Shown: positions 1 through 12,462 of the stretch, one piece after another
Position numbering within the stretch: the first letter of the stretch is position 1
Layout of the letters: every line of letters starts with the position of its first letter
Assembly: GCF_947507565.1 (NCBI RefSeq)
Contig: NC_089190.1
Location: 248,001-312,000, forward strand
Length of the DNA stretch: 64,000 nt
Source of the DNA: Oscarella lobularis
Lineage: Eukaryota; Porifera; Homoscleromorpha; Homosclerophorida; Oscarellidae
Direction: 5' to 3'
Position numbers and translations under genes: made by a program
Notes under the pieces: model-generated
What the model was told of the DNA's origin: nothing
Database searches by the model: none
What the model saw: only the letters and a program-made list of their open reading frames with translations

Positions 1-94
1 CTTTGACGTGAGCTAATGGAACCAATGGATGAGCAGGTAAGCGCTCCTAAGAGAAAGCTGCCAGTCGTAATTTCTTTTGCGTAGGCGTTAACTT

Positions 95-373
95 GGGGTC
101 CTGAGCAAGACCCCGTCATCAAAAAACTGCTCGAACGGGGTCCTGAGCAAGACCCCATCATCAAAAACTGCTCGCGGTTTTGTAAGGGAAGGGACGTTTG
201 CTTTATTTAATAAATTGAAAAAAATTGCACAGAGTTTCCCCTCGCGTTTTCATGTACGGGCAGTTTCGACGGGGTCTTGCCCAGGACCCCTTCGAGGCAG
301 TTTTTTTTCACGGGGTCTTGCCCGGGACCCCGCGCGAGCAGTTTTTCAATAACGGGGTCGTGCTCAGGACCCC
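95..373. repeat. Inverted cluster of five GGGGTC...GACCCC palindromic units
   Basis: Five near-palindromic 20-mers lie at 95-114, 137-156, 271-290, 312-331 and 354-373. The first two read GGGGTCCTGAGCAAGACCCC; the last three are the reverse complement with small changes. The flanks (ATCAAAAACTGCTCG on the left, its complement on the right) are also inverted, so the block forms a fold-back of about 85-105 bp arms around an A/T-rich centre. A fragment of the same unit with its flank occurs at 62544-62585. A foldback or MITE-like repeat is the best guess; no transposase and no target duplication were seen. Confidence 0.8.
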
Positions 374-2990
374 CACTTCCTAAAAAATACAAATTAGCTT
401 AGCTGAAGCAAAGAATACGATGTACCTTTCATTTTGATGCGTGATCGACGAAGCGATGGAGCACAGGTAGAGACTTCAAGATAATGAGATGCCGTTTCTC
501 TGGATTTAATTAAAGCTTGTCCTGTTCCTCACGTCTACGGTTAGAAGTAGGCTACAGTACAATCGACCATTCTACTTTTTGGACTTGAGGGATTCGAAAC
601 GTGAGCAGGGCACCACCTCATAAGAGAGAAACCGTTTCAATCAATTACGGTAGTATTTACGGCCCGGTGCCCCAAAGAAGGTCATGCGTTTATTGTCTAC
701 ACCGCTCCTATTAACTATAACTCTTAATTAAAGGCCGATTTAGAATTCTTACTTTATTAGAGTCGTATCGTCCCTAGGGGGATCGAGGCCGTAAAAAATA
801 GATAGCGATACCGCTCACGTGCATAGAGCTCTCCCCGTACTTGGAGCAACGAGCGATTAGGATTCTGATGGTATTGAATCTATCTGTCGTGTACACGCTG
901 AACGAACCGCGCAAATAGAAGGGCTTCAGAAGCGCTGGCTGCGTTACAAGAATAATTTTCTTTCTTCGAGAAAGAGTGCCTAAAAAGAGACATCAATAGC
1001 TGTATGCAAAAACGTCTATCCGGATACCCCCTCTCTCTTCTAGAACTTCAGAGGATTTCAAGTGGGCCCATGCTTAATACGACCTCTCACAGTATGAGGA
1101 AAGACTATGCATACCTGGCATAGGGTTCATCTTTCAGAGAACACAGACTGTGCCTTCGAAAACTGCAAGAAGAGGTACAGTATGTACAAAATATCAATTC
1201 CATATATTCAAACGAATATTTGACTATTGAGACTCCTGAACTATGGGCATAGGCGCTTTGGCTTCAATGCCACTATGTTTCCACAAACGTCTTTTAATCT
1301 GAAAAATATGTAGACTTTCAAATGACAGACCTGAAGAGAAATCAAGACGGAAACTTTATAGTCACCTAAAGAGAAGTAAAGTTCATATGAATGTATCGTC
1401 TCCTAAAGAGACGCAAACTTCATATAACTCCCAAACCCTTTCTAGCTTAAAGTCCAATAGTCTAAACATCGTCCCAATACTGGCGGCTCATCTGCATAAC
1501 GACGTCATTAAAGATGAATCTATATCATTGTAAAACGATCCCACCGTCCTTTGGTCGAGTCTGTCCGGCAAGTCAAACCTACAAGCAGAAACATCGATTA
1601 TTTTAAACAAGCGCAAGGCCACGTTGCTTTCTCGACGTCGAAACATTGTGTCTACGTTGGTGACAAGCACGCGAGAAAAATACAAGTCCGTGTGGTCGCC
1701 TGGTTATTAATTATCAGGCTTGCAGGAAGTTGTCTCAACTATTAGTAAATTAGTAGAATATTTTGTTGACTGGCTGCATATTCCTACTGTGATATATGAA
1801 CAGGCAGATGCATTGGCACATTGCCAAGAAGCACAAAAGCTTCTGCAAAGAGAAACACAAGAACTGAAGAAAATACAGTCCAACATGATTTGCAATCTCA
1901 ATTAAAAATGTACAAACTCCAATTTTAGATGCGTCTTTATCCAGAGATACTTGGGTACCTGTTCGTTGGACGTCTATGATCGATCCTGCGAAGTCAAGTA
2001 GAGACCCTACAGACTTCGATTCATAAATAATCGATATTGTGAAGTCAAGTAAAGAGACACAACAGACATCAAAGCTATGGGAGCAAGAGAACACGTTTTT
2101 ACTCTTCTCCCTATGAATCGTTTCTATGGGAGTGAGGGAAACAACTAATAAACGCAAGTCTGTATGACGGAAACGAGACAATGGGGTGAGGCCCCATTAG
2201 GGGTTCAGCACTGCAAGGGCCACGACATTTTCGCTTGCAGGGGCGTTTCAAACATCGCGTGCTTGTCTAATTCCCCTCACATGAAAACCTACCTTTTAGC
2301 TTTCCCTCGTGCATTAGAGTAAAGAATTCGACGTACGGTGGACGAGAGATGGGCTGCAAAAGGGAGATCCGTAAATTCGACTCTAGGGCGATGGGAAAGA
2401 CTTGAGGCGCGTCAAAAGCTTTGTCAAAATGTAGGAACTTAGTGCAGCGTCACACTGTATAACGTAGACGAGTCGCGAGCTTTATCGTACGCTTCGCAAT
2501 GCGAAAATCCGTTCGCGGGACCCGTTAGGGAGCCTTACCTTTTCGAAAAAGCCCCAACACGTAGAGAAGCTGCTTTGGAAGGCCAATCCGCATGAGTGAA
2601 GCGCGCCCTGCGAAAATACTCAGTCAAAAGGTTTGCTTTTCTTAGACCACTACCCGGATAAGCTAACAAAGTATAAATATGTATTAGCACGCGTGCACGT
2701 GGAAGACATCGCAAATCAAACTACTGGGCAAAATGGTTCAGAGACAGCGTTTAGCGCCAAATATTTACTCGACTCGTTCAACGGATGGCAAAGATGAGAA
2801 ATCCTTCAAAAACAAATGAGCATGTACCGAAAGTGAATGTCTCCCAGAAGACAACTCCAAACGACCACCTAAAAAAGATAAACAATTTCAAATAATGTTT
2901 AATTAAATTTACACGTCGCTTTTCTCTGTAAAAGACGGTTCATTTCAGCTTCAAGAGACATCAACCGGAGAGGCAGACGTCTCAGGGGCG
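374..2990. other. Non-coding stretch, nothing recognised
   Basis: Open frames here are short (under 145 codons), overlap on both strands and show no domain. A short local duplication built on GAAGTCAAGTA is visible near 1990-2060. I see no tRNA, rRNA or convincing exon. Confidence 0.5.
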
Positions 2991-2992
2991 GA

Positions 2993-3250
2993 TCCAGGGG
3001 GGGCGCACAGGCGCGCCCCCCCCCCCCCCCCCCCCTCCAGCCTAACTTTCATTATTTTACTATTGAATTGCAAAGAAAGAAGTAGCATTTACGAAGACAG
3101 AAAGATTTTCTGCGTACCGTAGTGCACTGCGCGCGTCGAATAGAATTAGCAAATATGCTTTGAGTAGGCGTGGTCAGGTAAAAAAAGTGGGCGTGGTCAA
3201 AAATTTTCGCGCGCGATCTTCTGACTGTATGTGCCGTCATCGTGAACGGC
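2993..3250. mobile_element. hAT-like terminal fragment with poly-C tract
   Basis: The block opens with CAGGGGCGGATCCAGGGGG, a hAT-type end, and runs through a G-rich then long poly-C palindromic stretch (about 3000-3035). Further in it carries GTGGGCGTGGTCAAA followed by AATTTTCGCG, which resembles the inner sequence of the complete hAT element at 27667-28363. No second TIR, target duplication or transposase frame was found. I infer a relic of the same family. Confidence 0.45.
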
Positions 3251-3809
3251 TCTTGCATTTCAGTCCGAAGTCGAATATTTTTGAACTCGAATGGGTTGTG
3301 CAACGTTTACGACGACAGATTGAGAAACAATATAGGTATAGCTTTGCTCTCCCATGTATAGGTAACTAAATAGGTGCTTACTACAATCCTCTTCTTAGGT
3401 ACGCCTGCTCTTACTGTTAGGGTAGTGATGGGATAGCTTGAGAAACGACACTATACTCTCTCCCCATTCGTTTTCTTTAGGGAAAAGGGTAGATAAAGTA
3501 ACGCAACAGCCGTCGCCGCATCTTATCATCGCTATCACATAGCTTCGTCATGTTGGCGAACGACAAAAATGGATATTCATCCTCGACTCTTTTGAATTAG
3601 GAATTTAGAAGAAACTGCGCAAAGGCAGCAAGCCCTAAAACACACCTGCTGTGCAATTGATACACACATGTTTTTCATGCATGAATTCACTATGACAAAG
3701 TCACCATCTGGCAAGAAAGAAACGAAGAAAACGTCAAAGAAGTAAGACACACATGCACGCTCATCGACGCAAAGAAAAAATGCACGAAACGGAGTGAAAC
3801 AAAATCGAG
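3251..3809. other. Spacer, nothing recognised
   Basis: Short overlapping frames on both strands without domain content. It probably contains the 3' flank of the minus-strand gene that follows. Confidence 0.4.
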
Positions 3810-6800
3810 TCACCCTGAGTAGCTCTTCACACAACCGGACGTGACGTTGACGTTGACGTTATAAACGGTATTCAACTCCGTCCTGCCGTCTCCCGCTCTT
3901 TTCACTACCATCCCATTGACGGTCAGCCGAGTTCTGTCACCGACCGGAGGCTTTGGCCAGTTTGTGTTCGTAGCCACGTACGTCCAAAATGCCCGATACT
4001 CCAACCGTTATGTTGACGAAATTCTGAGTGAGCAACTTTCCAGTTCCGCTCACTCTGCAGCGACTAACACTAGCAAAGTAGTCAGCGGTCAACTCATCGA
4101 CAGACAACTGCGACTTGCACACTCTATCGTCTCCCAGAAATTTAATGCTAGAAGAAGACCCTTCGTAGACTGCTTTCACTTCATTGTATCGAACGGCGTA
4201 GAGTTTAGCACTAGGAATGAGTTGCTTGGGAACATCAGGTCCTGCGTACTTCACCGATAAGTAGCTGAATGTGTTTTCCGAAGCTCTTTGTCTTGAGAAA
4301 TGTAGTCGACTCTCATGAGTCGAAGTCCGGCTTTTATATGAATAGCCGACGTCTCTACCTCGTCTAGAAAACTGAGGCTGACATTCGATTTGTAGTAGAA
4401 AGTGCCGTCGAGAGAAAGGCGAATCTTCAACCCTCTCCCCATTGAAAAGAAGAAGGTGTAGAAGCCACTTCTATCTATTTGCAAGTAAGTCGACAAACGC
4501 GCCGCGTAGCTAAGGATGAACGGCTCCGTGACTTCCGACGGTGAAAGCGCCAGAACCGACGGCGACCACCCAGGCGACCGGACAGGTTTGATCATTTCAG
4601 GTTCGCTATCGAAGGAGGGCTTGAATCGTATCATTTCTCCTTTCGTCGACGGCAAGTCGAACTCTGGTGGCAACGTCTTGGTGTAAGGACCTACACTATC
4701 AGTGCCAGGAAAATGCAGATCGTATAACGGCTTCGTTTCGTGCATGCCTAACTGCCATTTCTTTGACTGAAAATATTCGGCAATGATACCGTGTTGGACG
4801 GAGTGTTTATCCGCTGCGATTTCTACTGCAATGCCGTCCAGCGTCTTTGGTAAACTTCCTGCTATTTCGCATCCTCTTAGCAATCGCACCGTTGCCGACT
4901 GGCGACCTTTGACGAAGCCGCGATTCCAATTCAACTTTCCTTTGACTACCGTCGTAGAGTTGCTCAAATTGACGTGCCCGTCGAGTGTCCACTTGGAATT
5001 CATAGTCACGAGTCGATCGCTGAGAGATAAATTTCCTTTGCGATGCAAAGTAAAAACATCGCCAAAGACCGAATTTGGTCCGGAGGAAAGACTTAGGAGC
5101 GCGTGTCGTTGAATGGAGAGCTCGCCTTGAACGTCAAATGAAGCCCCCGCGCCAACACTTACGGTCCACGCGCGATCGATTCGCAAGTGTCCCAAGTTCA
5201 CTCGAGCCTTTGGTGAAATAATAAATTTCCAATTGGCCGTTTGTTCAAGCACATAAACAAAGTTTAGAAGAAGCGTGCTGCTGCGATGCATTTCTAGAAG
5301 CGAATGAATGAAAAAACGATTCGGATTCGGGTTGCCGCCTTGAGGAGCGTCGATGAAAATGTCCCAACTTCCTTTGAAAACAATTCTGTTAAAATGGTAG
5401 ACGTTGTCGAACATGGTCCAAATTGTTAAATGGCATCGCCGGGAAAAATCCCACGTTGTCGAGTTTTCTTCAAAGTAGGATTCCCGACCGCCGCGAAATA
5501 TGTAGGGAGACCCAAAGAAATCAATTGAGCCATTCCCTTTCGAGAAGCGCGTTGATCCGTGAACGGTAACTCCGATACCGTAAAAGCTGATCTGCTTGTA
5601 ATTTGACAGTACAATTGACAAAAAACTGAAATCGTAACAGAATTCCGGCGAAGACAGAGAAGTTGCCGTAGTTACGCAAGTCCCAATACCACTCAAGCCA
5701 GCCAACAACTTAAATGTTGACGAAACCGTAGTTAATTAACCCCGATCGAAAACCATCAATGGGCGGAGCCTTGAAAGAGTTCAAATGCTGCACTCCCTTA
5801 ACCGAGTAAACACCGTAGTTGTAAATCGTGCAATGGACGCATTCGAGTTTATCAAACAATGCCTCGTTGGTCAAGTTGCCTCTGTTTTCCACCACCAAAT
5901 GCCGAATAAGCTTGTAACTGTGACTTCCACGTATGATTGATTATAAACGACGTCGTGACGACGAGACGACTCCGGCTCGTTGCCGAAGCCACATCGCCTT
6001 CGAGTTGCCGTCCGCTCCATCTGAACCACGTCGACTGAAGAAAACCTTTCACAGTCAAATTCGCTACACGAGCATCAAATTCTGATACGATAAGTTGAGC
6101 CGAAGACTCGATCACCAACTCGACGTCCGTCGACTCGGCATACAACCCAGTCACTTTGACGACAAGACCTTCGGGTATCGATATCCGATAACTCCCTGGA
6201 AGCGCGATGTGCACGACGTCGGTCGAAAGAGGGACGCGACGAGGATTCCAGTTTGACGAGTCGTTCTAACTACCGCCTTCGCGATTCGTCCAAGTCGCTG
6301 TCTTTCCCTCGGGTAACGAGCGAAATACGACGAGGCTCTTCGCCGTTGTGTGAATGCTCTCCTCGTTTCCGACGTAGTGTCCGTAGATTACCGCCGTGCC
6401 AGGACGATCGCGACGAACGAGCAAACCGGAATTAATGAACGTCGTCACGACGCCAAGGCTCGGATCCGGTAGCCAGCGAACGGGATCGAGAACATGAAAT
6501 TGGCGCGTCTCGCAAACGTCTACAATAACCGATTCCCGACCGATTATCAAACCGTCGCCACCTAAGGTAAAGGAGTAGGAGGAAAAGCCAGTTTGCAGCG
6601 TGCTCGGAATTCCGTCTGTCGGAGCGTCGATACGAATGCGAACGTTTGTGAACACTTTGTCCCAATGGCCGACGATGTCGAAACCACCGCGAAACCAAAT
6701 CGTTCCGTTCGCCGCCGCGAGCTCGCCCGCTTCGAATGAGAAACGACCGTCGACGCTCATGCGACCGTTGCCGATTTGTATCATTGCTCCTGATTGCACG

Positions 6801-8316
6801 ACGTCCGAGTGACAGTTCATCGTCGCATCGACGACGCTCAGGACTCCTCGCCGATCCGCGACGAGCTCGTCGTAGAAGTCTAGCGTCGATTCTTGCCCGT
6901 TCGTTGCCGTTACAATCGCATCGTCGTCGATTGTCGAGCGACGATAAAACGTCGCGTTTCCAATTGTCAGATTCCAACCTTCGCGGACGAACGCTTGACC
7001 GGTAACTAGATTTCCTATAGCGGCCACAGAACGCAGATTGATGAATGTTCTACGAATGAACGAAAGTTCGCCGTGACGATCCATATACAAACCGTCGGCA
7101 AACTCGACTGAATTGTTCAAATAAAGGTTGACGTAACCGTACGTTTCGAACCGAAAAAAGGAAAACTTCGAAGACGAGAGACCGTATCCGACGTCGATTC
7201 GAACGACAAAGCTCCCGTTCCACACGTCCTGATCGTATTGGGCAAGGAGGTTCTTCCAAGAGCCGAGCGCGTACTCTTCACTCGTCGCAGGATACGAATG
7301 GACTGCCCAGGTGCCATTTTCCGATCTCGTCGACACGTTGGCGTGACCAAGACGAAGCGAAACAGCGTAGAGTCGAATCGAGCCGTCGTTCACCCATCGA
7401 CGATGCAGGGTCATTGCAACCGATGCTGGGAACGTTGAACGCCGAAAATTTGAATTCGACCACCGCAATTCGCGACGTTCCAACGAACAGAATAATCGCT
7501 AATCAGTTCGACGACGACGAAGCCTCGATTGACGATACCTGTCGAAAAGCCGTCCAAATCCGCCTTCACTTCGTCACCGTCAGATTCAAGTTTGGTCCCT
7601 CTCAACGTCATTGTCGACGACGCCTCGTTGACGACGTGACAGGCGCGACAGAAGACAACGGATCGATTCATCGACGGTGCGAACGTGAAACGCTGACGAC
7701 TCGTCCAGATGACGTTGCGTAGGCGCTTCTCGTTGTAGAAACCGCGTTTGACGAGAGCTAGGTCGTTGACGACTATGCGACCTCGAACGGAGCTCGACGT
7801 TTGACTGCCGTCGATGACTTCTCCGGACCAGACGAAGACGCTCGCATTGAGGGTTCCGCGTACACTCAGCGTCGAGCCGACCGAACTGAATTTTGACGTG
7901 ACCGTCAATGTGACGCTGGTGTCGACGACGAGACGAATTGAATCGGAAAGAATTTTCAGGGACTTGATTGTTGTGTTTTGATCGACGATCACGTCGAAGG
8001 ATCGTGACGACGAGATCCTCACATCATCCGACGACCGAGGGATTCTAAGAAATATATAGTCGATGAAGGCTGATACCACCTCCGAATAAACTGGTACAGC
8101 GGTATAATGTATTTCAAAGCGTAACGTACTGACTGGTGAGATAATTTCACCAAGCGACAACTTGAAAAATCAACACCCTTCTTACATGTTGCAACTCCAG
8201 TTGTTAGGATCGCTCCAACGATTTCCACCCGTCCAAACACAGGTTCTCGCGTCCGCAGTCGATGAGAGTCGAAGAAGGAGAACTGCGAAGTAAGCAAGCG
8301 ATTGAGTCGATCCCAT
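3810..8316 (-). pseudogene. Secreted beta-helix/PA14-type protein gene, disrupted
   Basis: Exon 1 starts with ATG at 8316 and encodes a signal peptide (MGSTQSLAYFAVLLLRLSS) followed by CVWTGG and WSDPNNWSCN. A 141-bp GT-AG intron (8185-8045) joins in frame to PRSSDDVRI. Two long repeats follow, rich in short beta strands and N-glycosylation sites and typical of extracellular beta-helix proteins. A PA14-like region lies near 4250-4800 (AEYFQSKKWQ, then KYAGPDVPKQ). Reading continues across the locus only if several lesions are accepted: frame changes near 7440, 5950, 5640, 4280 and 4000, and in-frame stops at 6268-6266 (TAG) and about 5710 (TAA). Frames of 405 and 485 codons survive between them, so decay looks recent. 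The natural role would be cell-surface or matrix adhesion; this copy probably does not make full-length protein. Unrecognised introns could explain some of the breaks. Confidence 0.6.
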
Positions 8317-8388
8317 TCACAAAAGAACCGATTTGCCGAGCTAGGAGGAAAATGAGGTTAAGCCGCGCAAGCCACGGATACTTGTACA

Positions 8389-8830
8389 ATGCGAGGACGA
8401 ATCAGAGCGCGTGCGAGTCCACCCTCAGACCAGCTGACGGCCTTTCCAATAGCATGGGCGCGCTTCCTCTAACGGACAATACGGTGCGTTGGCGATCGAT
8501 CCTAATCTCTATATATATCAACTACGGAGCAGCTGACGGGGTAAGGAAGAACAGTATGTATGGGTGACTACAGCACACCGATACCGCATATCTATGCTCT
8601 GTAATCACGCGAAAACGAATCAGAGCGTGTGCGAGTTTACCCTCAAACAAGCTGACAGCCTTTCCAATAGCGTGGGCGCGCTTCCTCTAACGGACACTAC
8701 CGTGCGTTGGCGATCGATCCAAATCTCTATATCTATACGAAGCACGGAGCAGCTGACGGCGCAACGAAGAACACTATGTGTAGGTGAGTACTACAGCACA
8801 CCGACCCCGCATATATCTATGCACTGTAAT
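8389..8830. repeat. 217-bp tandem duplication
   Basis: Two direct copies with a period of 217 bp: GAATCAGAGCG begins near 8400 and again near 8617. Both contain GGGCGCGCTTCCTCTAACGG and GCGTTGGCGATCGATCC. Copies differ at scattered positions. It lies between two divergent transcription units, upstream of both. Confidence 0.8.
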
Positions 8831-8859
8831 CACGAGAAATATTCCTATTTGAGTTCATT

Positions 8860-9448
8860 TTAGCCTTTTATAAGAGGACGGTTTATTAATCAAGTAACAT
8901 TCTATTGATATATTTTAGGCAGATTGTGTAGCTAGGTAATCATATGTACGGCGCCCGGCAGCCCGGCCAATACGCTCGAGGGTTTTTCCGTCGTAAAATA
9001 ATCACTATCACCTGTGACGTCATTGAAGGAGAGTCGACGTTCGTGGTGTGGTCCGCTGAGACGGCTGAAAGCAAAGCGCTGTCGCACGATCAGATGCGAG
9101 AGCTAGAGAAACGCGTTATTTCACCTCGATCGTGACGCAGTCGTCTCCCAACCGTTTGTACCTTGTTCCTGTCGCTTTCAGAAAACGATTTCGCTGCTTT
9201 TTTGGCCTGCGAGTACAATGCCGCTATTTCTTTGCTTTGTGTCTGGAAAAGAAGCTGGGTTTAGCTGGGAATAAGCTCAGAAGAGAACGTCGAAAATGCT
9301 TGTCCGGCAGCTGCCGGACCGGTCGCGCCGGCCCTCTATCGGTGGGCTTCAAATTAGCGTGAATACATTGAACAGAATCACTTGAACAGAATCACTACTA
9401 GTCTACCTTATCCGGGATCGAGGAGAAGTCTAAGTCACGTGTTCAGAA
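8860..9448 (+). promoter_or_regulatory. Upstream/5' leader of the LRR gene, duplicated at 58.2 kb
   Basis: Most of this segment matches 58205-58696 closely, including GTAGCTAGGTAA, AAAATAATCACTATCAC and TCACGTGTTCAGAAATG at the start codon. It precedes both ATGs, so it likely holds the promoter and leader. It includes a perfect 18-bp palindrome, GTCCGGCAGCTGCCGGAC (9302-9319), inside a segment missing from the second copy. Confidence 0.5.
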
Positions 9449-11890
9449 ATGAATCCTCGCTGTTTCCTCTCTCTTTCGGACTTGTGCCTCTCGTGCCTCT
9501 GCAGAACTCTCCCGTCATCGACTGATCATCTCACAGATGCGAATGTACCAGCGTCTCCGCTGCCGTCAATAGCCGAAATCGTTCTTCCTCATTCGGAAAA
9601 CAGCGTCTTGCCCGAGGCTCTAGCAAACATGCTTCTGGAAAGACTTGCGCAGCGCGGAAGACTTACGTCGCGCGTGTTAGACGTTTTACTCTGGAATAGA
9701 AGCTACGTGAAAAAACTGCCACTCTACTCCCTTATGACTGTCGATGAAGAGGCCATCGTTCGGCGTCTAAAGGAGCAGGAACACCTCAAAAGCATCGACA
9801 TATCGTTCAGTCCGTGTCTAGGGAGTTTATAGAGCCCCTTTGTAGTAAGTCTCGTTCAGACCCCATCGAGGAACTCCCTGACGTACTTTGCTGCGAATCA
9901 CGTGCAGGGCGATGTAGGCTTTGAAGTTCTTCCAGAGTTTTTAAATTTGAGGCATTTGGACCTAAGCTTCACGGATCTCGAGAAAGACTGTTTTCGCACT
10001 GTGATGACGTCACTGTGTCACTTGCAACATCTTAACCTATCCGGAACTAGTATAACTTGGTATGAGGTTTTCTCTACTGCAGACGTTTTTGCATCGGATG
10101 GGCTAAAGGAGTTGTTTATGCATTCCCTTGTGATTATGAGCGCCAGTGATTGGGAGGCTGGAAAAAGCTGTGAAACTACGGTTGAAGATTTCTTTGGAAA
10201 GGTGCAGCGTCTCTTGACTCTGGATGTATCGTATGCATTAGTGATTGGAGATAGAATAGCCATGGATGACGACGACGATTCCACGTGCGATCAACGCTTT
10301 CACGTAACACTTAGTCGCATTCTTCGTTGCGTTTCGTCTCTGACCCATCTCGATGTGTCGAACAACTGCGGGTGGGACGTTTTGGAAGATCTTCTTGTGA
10401 GAACAAATCGTCTAGATAAGCTGCGATTCCTTGGAAACATACTGTCCGATGATATTTTTTCGAAGCTTCCCGAGACGTTGAGTTCTCGTCCTTCTTTAAA
10501 ACTTGCTATTTCTTCTGGTATTCCTGACGTTTTGTCTTTCGAGTACCAGTTTCACCAAAATCAGTCTCTCAAAAATGGCCGATATTTCTACTATGCAAAC
10601 CCTGAAAGTATTGGAAGACTTATGGAGACGGAATATGACAGATTCGTCACTAATGGTCTCGTTCCACTGACAACGATGCTTTGCACTGCTGCGAGGCGTT
10701 GTCTCACCGACGTCGATTTTTTTGAGGACTCCTCGATAGCCTCGTTGCTGTCCTTTAGCATACCCGCTTTATTGTGCACAGATTGTCCTTTCATGAAAGA
10801 TGCGTTGGAGCAGATGCTGCAGAATGTTCTTCTATTTACTCTTCGACATAAAACGAATCGACGTACTGATTACGATGATACTAAAAGTATCATGATGTCA
10901 CTTCTGGCGAAGTTGTCTACTTTTGTTTACGAGAGGCCTGTCCTGCTTAATCTTGCGCTTCAATATTCTCTGTTTGTTTGCGCCCCAGCCGAGGCAGAAA
11001 CATCAGATAAATGGGATTTTTTAACTCCTGCTCTTCTTGCCCTTCCACCGACCAAGTGGAATCAAATGGCATCAAAAATTGGTCCGCAGTTGATGTCTAA
11101 TTTAACGTCCATCGGCGACGAAATCTGTGATGTTACATTTTTTGAGAAAAGTATCAAAGATTGGGTCAAGGACTTAGTGAAAGGTGCCACGTCCTTACTG
11201 AATGCTTTTGTTATTTTGTTTTGCGGGATGTCGTCTACGGACTTCCTTTGCGCGTTGGGCGGATGTCTATGGTATGAAGTAATGGCCGATTTTGCTATGT
11301 TGGCCTTCGATTTGTTCCTTATTCAAAAGGACGAGCCGCAATCAAAGTTATATGTCGCTTCGATGGAAGCTTTGGCAGTCATTGCTGAATATCCTGATCT
11401 CGCACCAGCACTGTTATCCAAACGATTTATTTACAATATCTTAAGTCCTGTTCCTTCTGAGAAGAGCATGTACATTGCACATTCGTATCTTGTGTGCCTT
11501 CTTCTCGTCAACGGCCAGTCGGCTAAATGCTTTCGGTCAAACTCTCGCGCAAAACAAAGATTGGCCTCTGACATTTTTATTGGCGACCACTTTGACGTGG
11601 AGTTTACTTACCGTCAGGCAACACTTTCGCCTTTGCTGAAAATCGCTCGGAGCGGGGAATTCGTCTCGGTGGCCGCATTTGGTTTGCAGCGTCTTGCTTT
11701 CATCTGTAGCACTCATTTTGAAGCGGAGGCCTATCACAGGCGTTACCCTTGTCCTTGTCCTCTTTGCCTCATTAGACAGGAAGTAGGGTTTGATGCTCTC
11801 AGTTTTATTCTGGTTCCGTCAGTTCTCCAATCCAGTTTGAATTTCGACTTGAATTTAGTTTCTCGAAATTGCAGGACTGTGGGTAACTGA
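9449..11890 (+). CDS. LRR/armadillo protein, ZYG11/ZER1-like, with in-frame TAG
   Basis: A single 814-codon frame is open from ATG 9449 to TGA 11890 except for one TAG at 9830-9832 (codon 128); the frame is identical on both sides. The N-terminus SLSDLCLSCLCRT resembles the elongin-binding BC/VHL box of ZYG11/ZER1 proteins. Leucine-rich repeats follow (LRHLDLSFTDL, LQHLNLSGTSI, LTHLDVSNN), and the C-terminal half is all-helical and armadillo-like. In that family the protein is a substrate receptor for a cullin-2 ubiquitin ligase that recognises N-terminal degrons. The TAG would cut the product before the LRRs unless it is read through or spliced out; no good intron spans it. The locus may therefore be a young pseudogene or a null allele. 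Family assignment is moderate; the LRR call is firmer. The 5' end was copied to 58.2 kb. Confidence 0.6.
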
Positions 11891-12012
11891 CAAAGACATT
11901 TTCCTGTGTGTTCTTATTTATAGCGTTTTTAATCATTGTTCCTTATGTTGTTAGTTTGAGTTACTGAGGCAACTGCAAGTAATAAGTAAAGAAGTAAGCT
12001 TTTTTGTGTGAC

Positions 12013-12018
12013 AATAAA
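12013..12018 (+). other. AATAAA polyadenylation signal
   Basis: AATAAA followed by a T-rich run, about 120 bp after the stop codon of the LRR gene. This is a plausible 3' end for that transcript. Confidence 0.5.
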
Positions 12019-12462
12019 GGTGTTTATTTTTTTGTTTTTTTGAGAGTTTGGTTTTAATTTTTCTTTTACCCGTCTCTTCATTTGCGTAGTGCGCAAGCTT
12101 AGAAGTTCTACTAGTTCTCCTGTAGCCTTTGGCTTCATTTTTCTTGGGGACGGAAAATAGGCGAAAGAGATGGGTGGTACAGCGAGCCCTGTTGTTATTG
12201 AAGCAGAGAAATATAATGTCGAAGTAGAGTGTTCTACGTTGAAGCGTACGAGAGTTATCTCTCATTGCCAATTTGGGGCTCAGCAGAGACATTTGGTCCC
12301 CTCTGTACGTTATGGCCTGCTAGCCTGCATACTTTCTTCCAATACTTGCCTGTGATGCATTTAGCAGTACTGTGCGGCGTACCTTAGCTTAACGGCGTAT
12401 GTCACAACGTTTCTGTGCGCTCAAGAAACCCGGACACTACGGGACTTGGAAAGCTGCGCAAG
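12019..12462. other. Intergenic, likely promoter of SMYD copy 1
   Basis: No domain-bearing frame. GGACACTACGGGACTT just before the start codon is repeated as GGACATTACGGGACTT before copy 2, so the tandem duplication includes upstream sequence. Confidence 0.4.

Noticed and set aside
1750-2181. Minus-strand frame of 143 codons
   Set aside because: Hydrophobic, no domain, no splice partners, overlaps a plus-strand frame; not enough to call a gene.
2993-3040. Poly-C tract as a stand-alone G-quadruplex element
   Set aside because: Better explained as the end of a hAT-like element, since the adjoining sequence resembles the complete copy at 27.7 kb.
6432-6977. Arginine-rich minus-strand frame of 181 codons
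   Set aside because: Shadow of the PA14-type gene; low-complexity composition with no domain.
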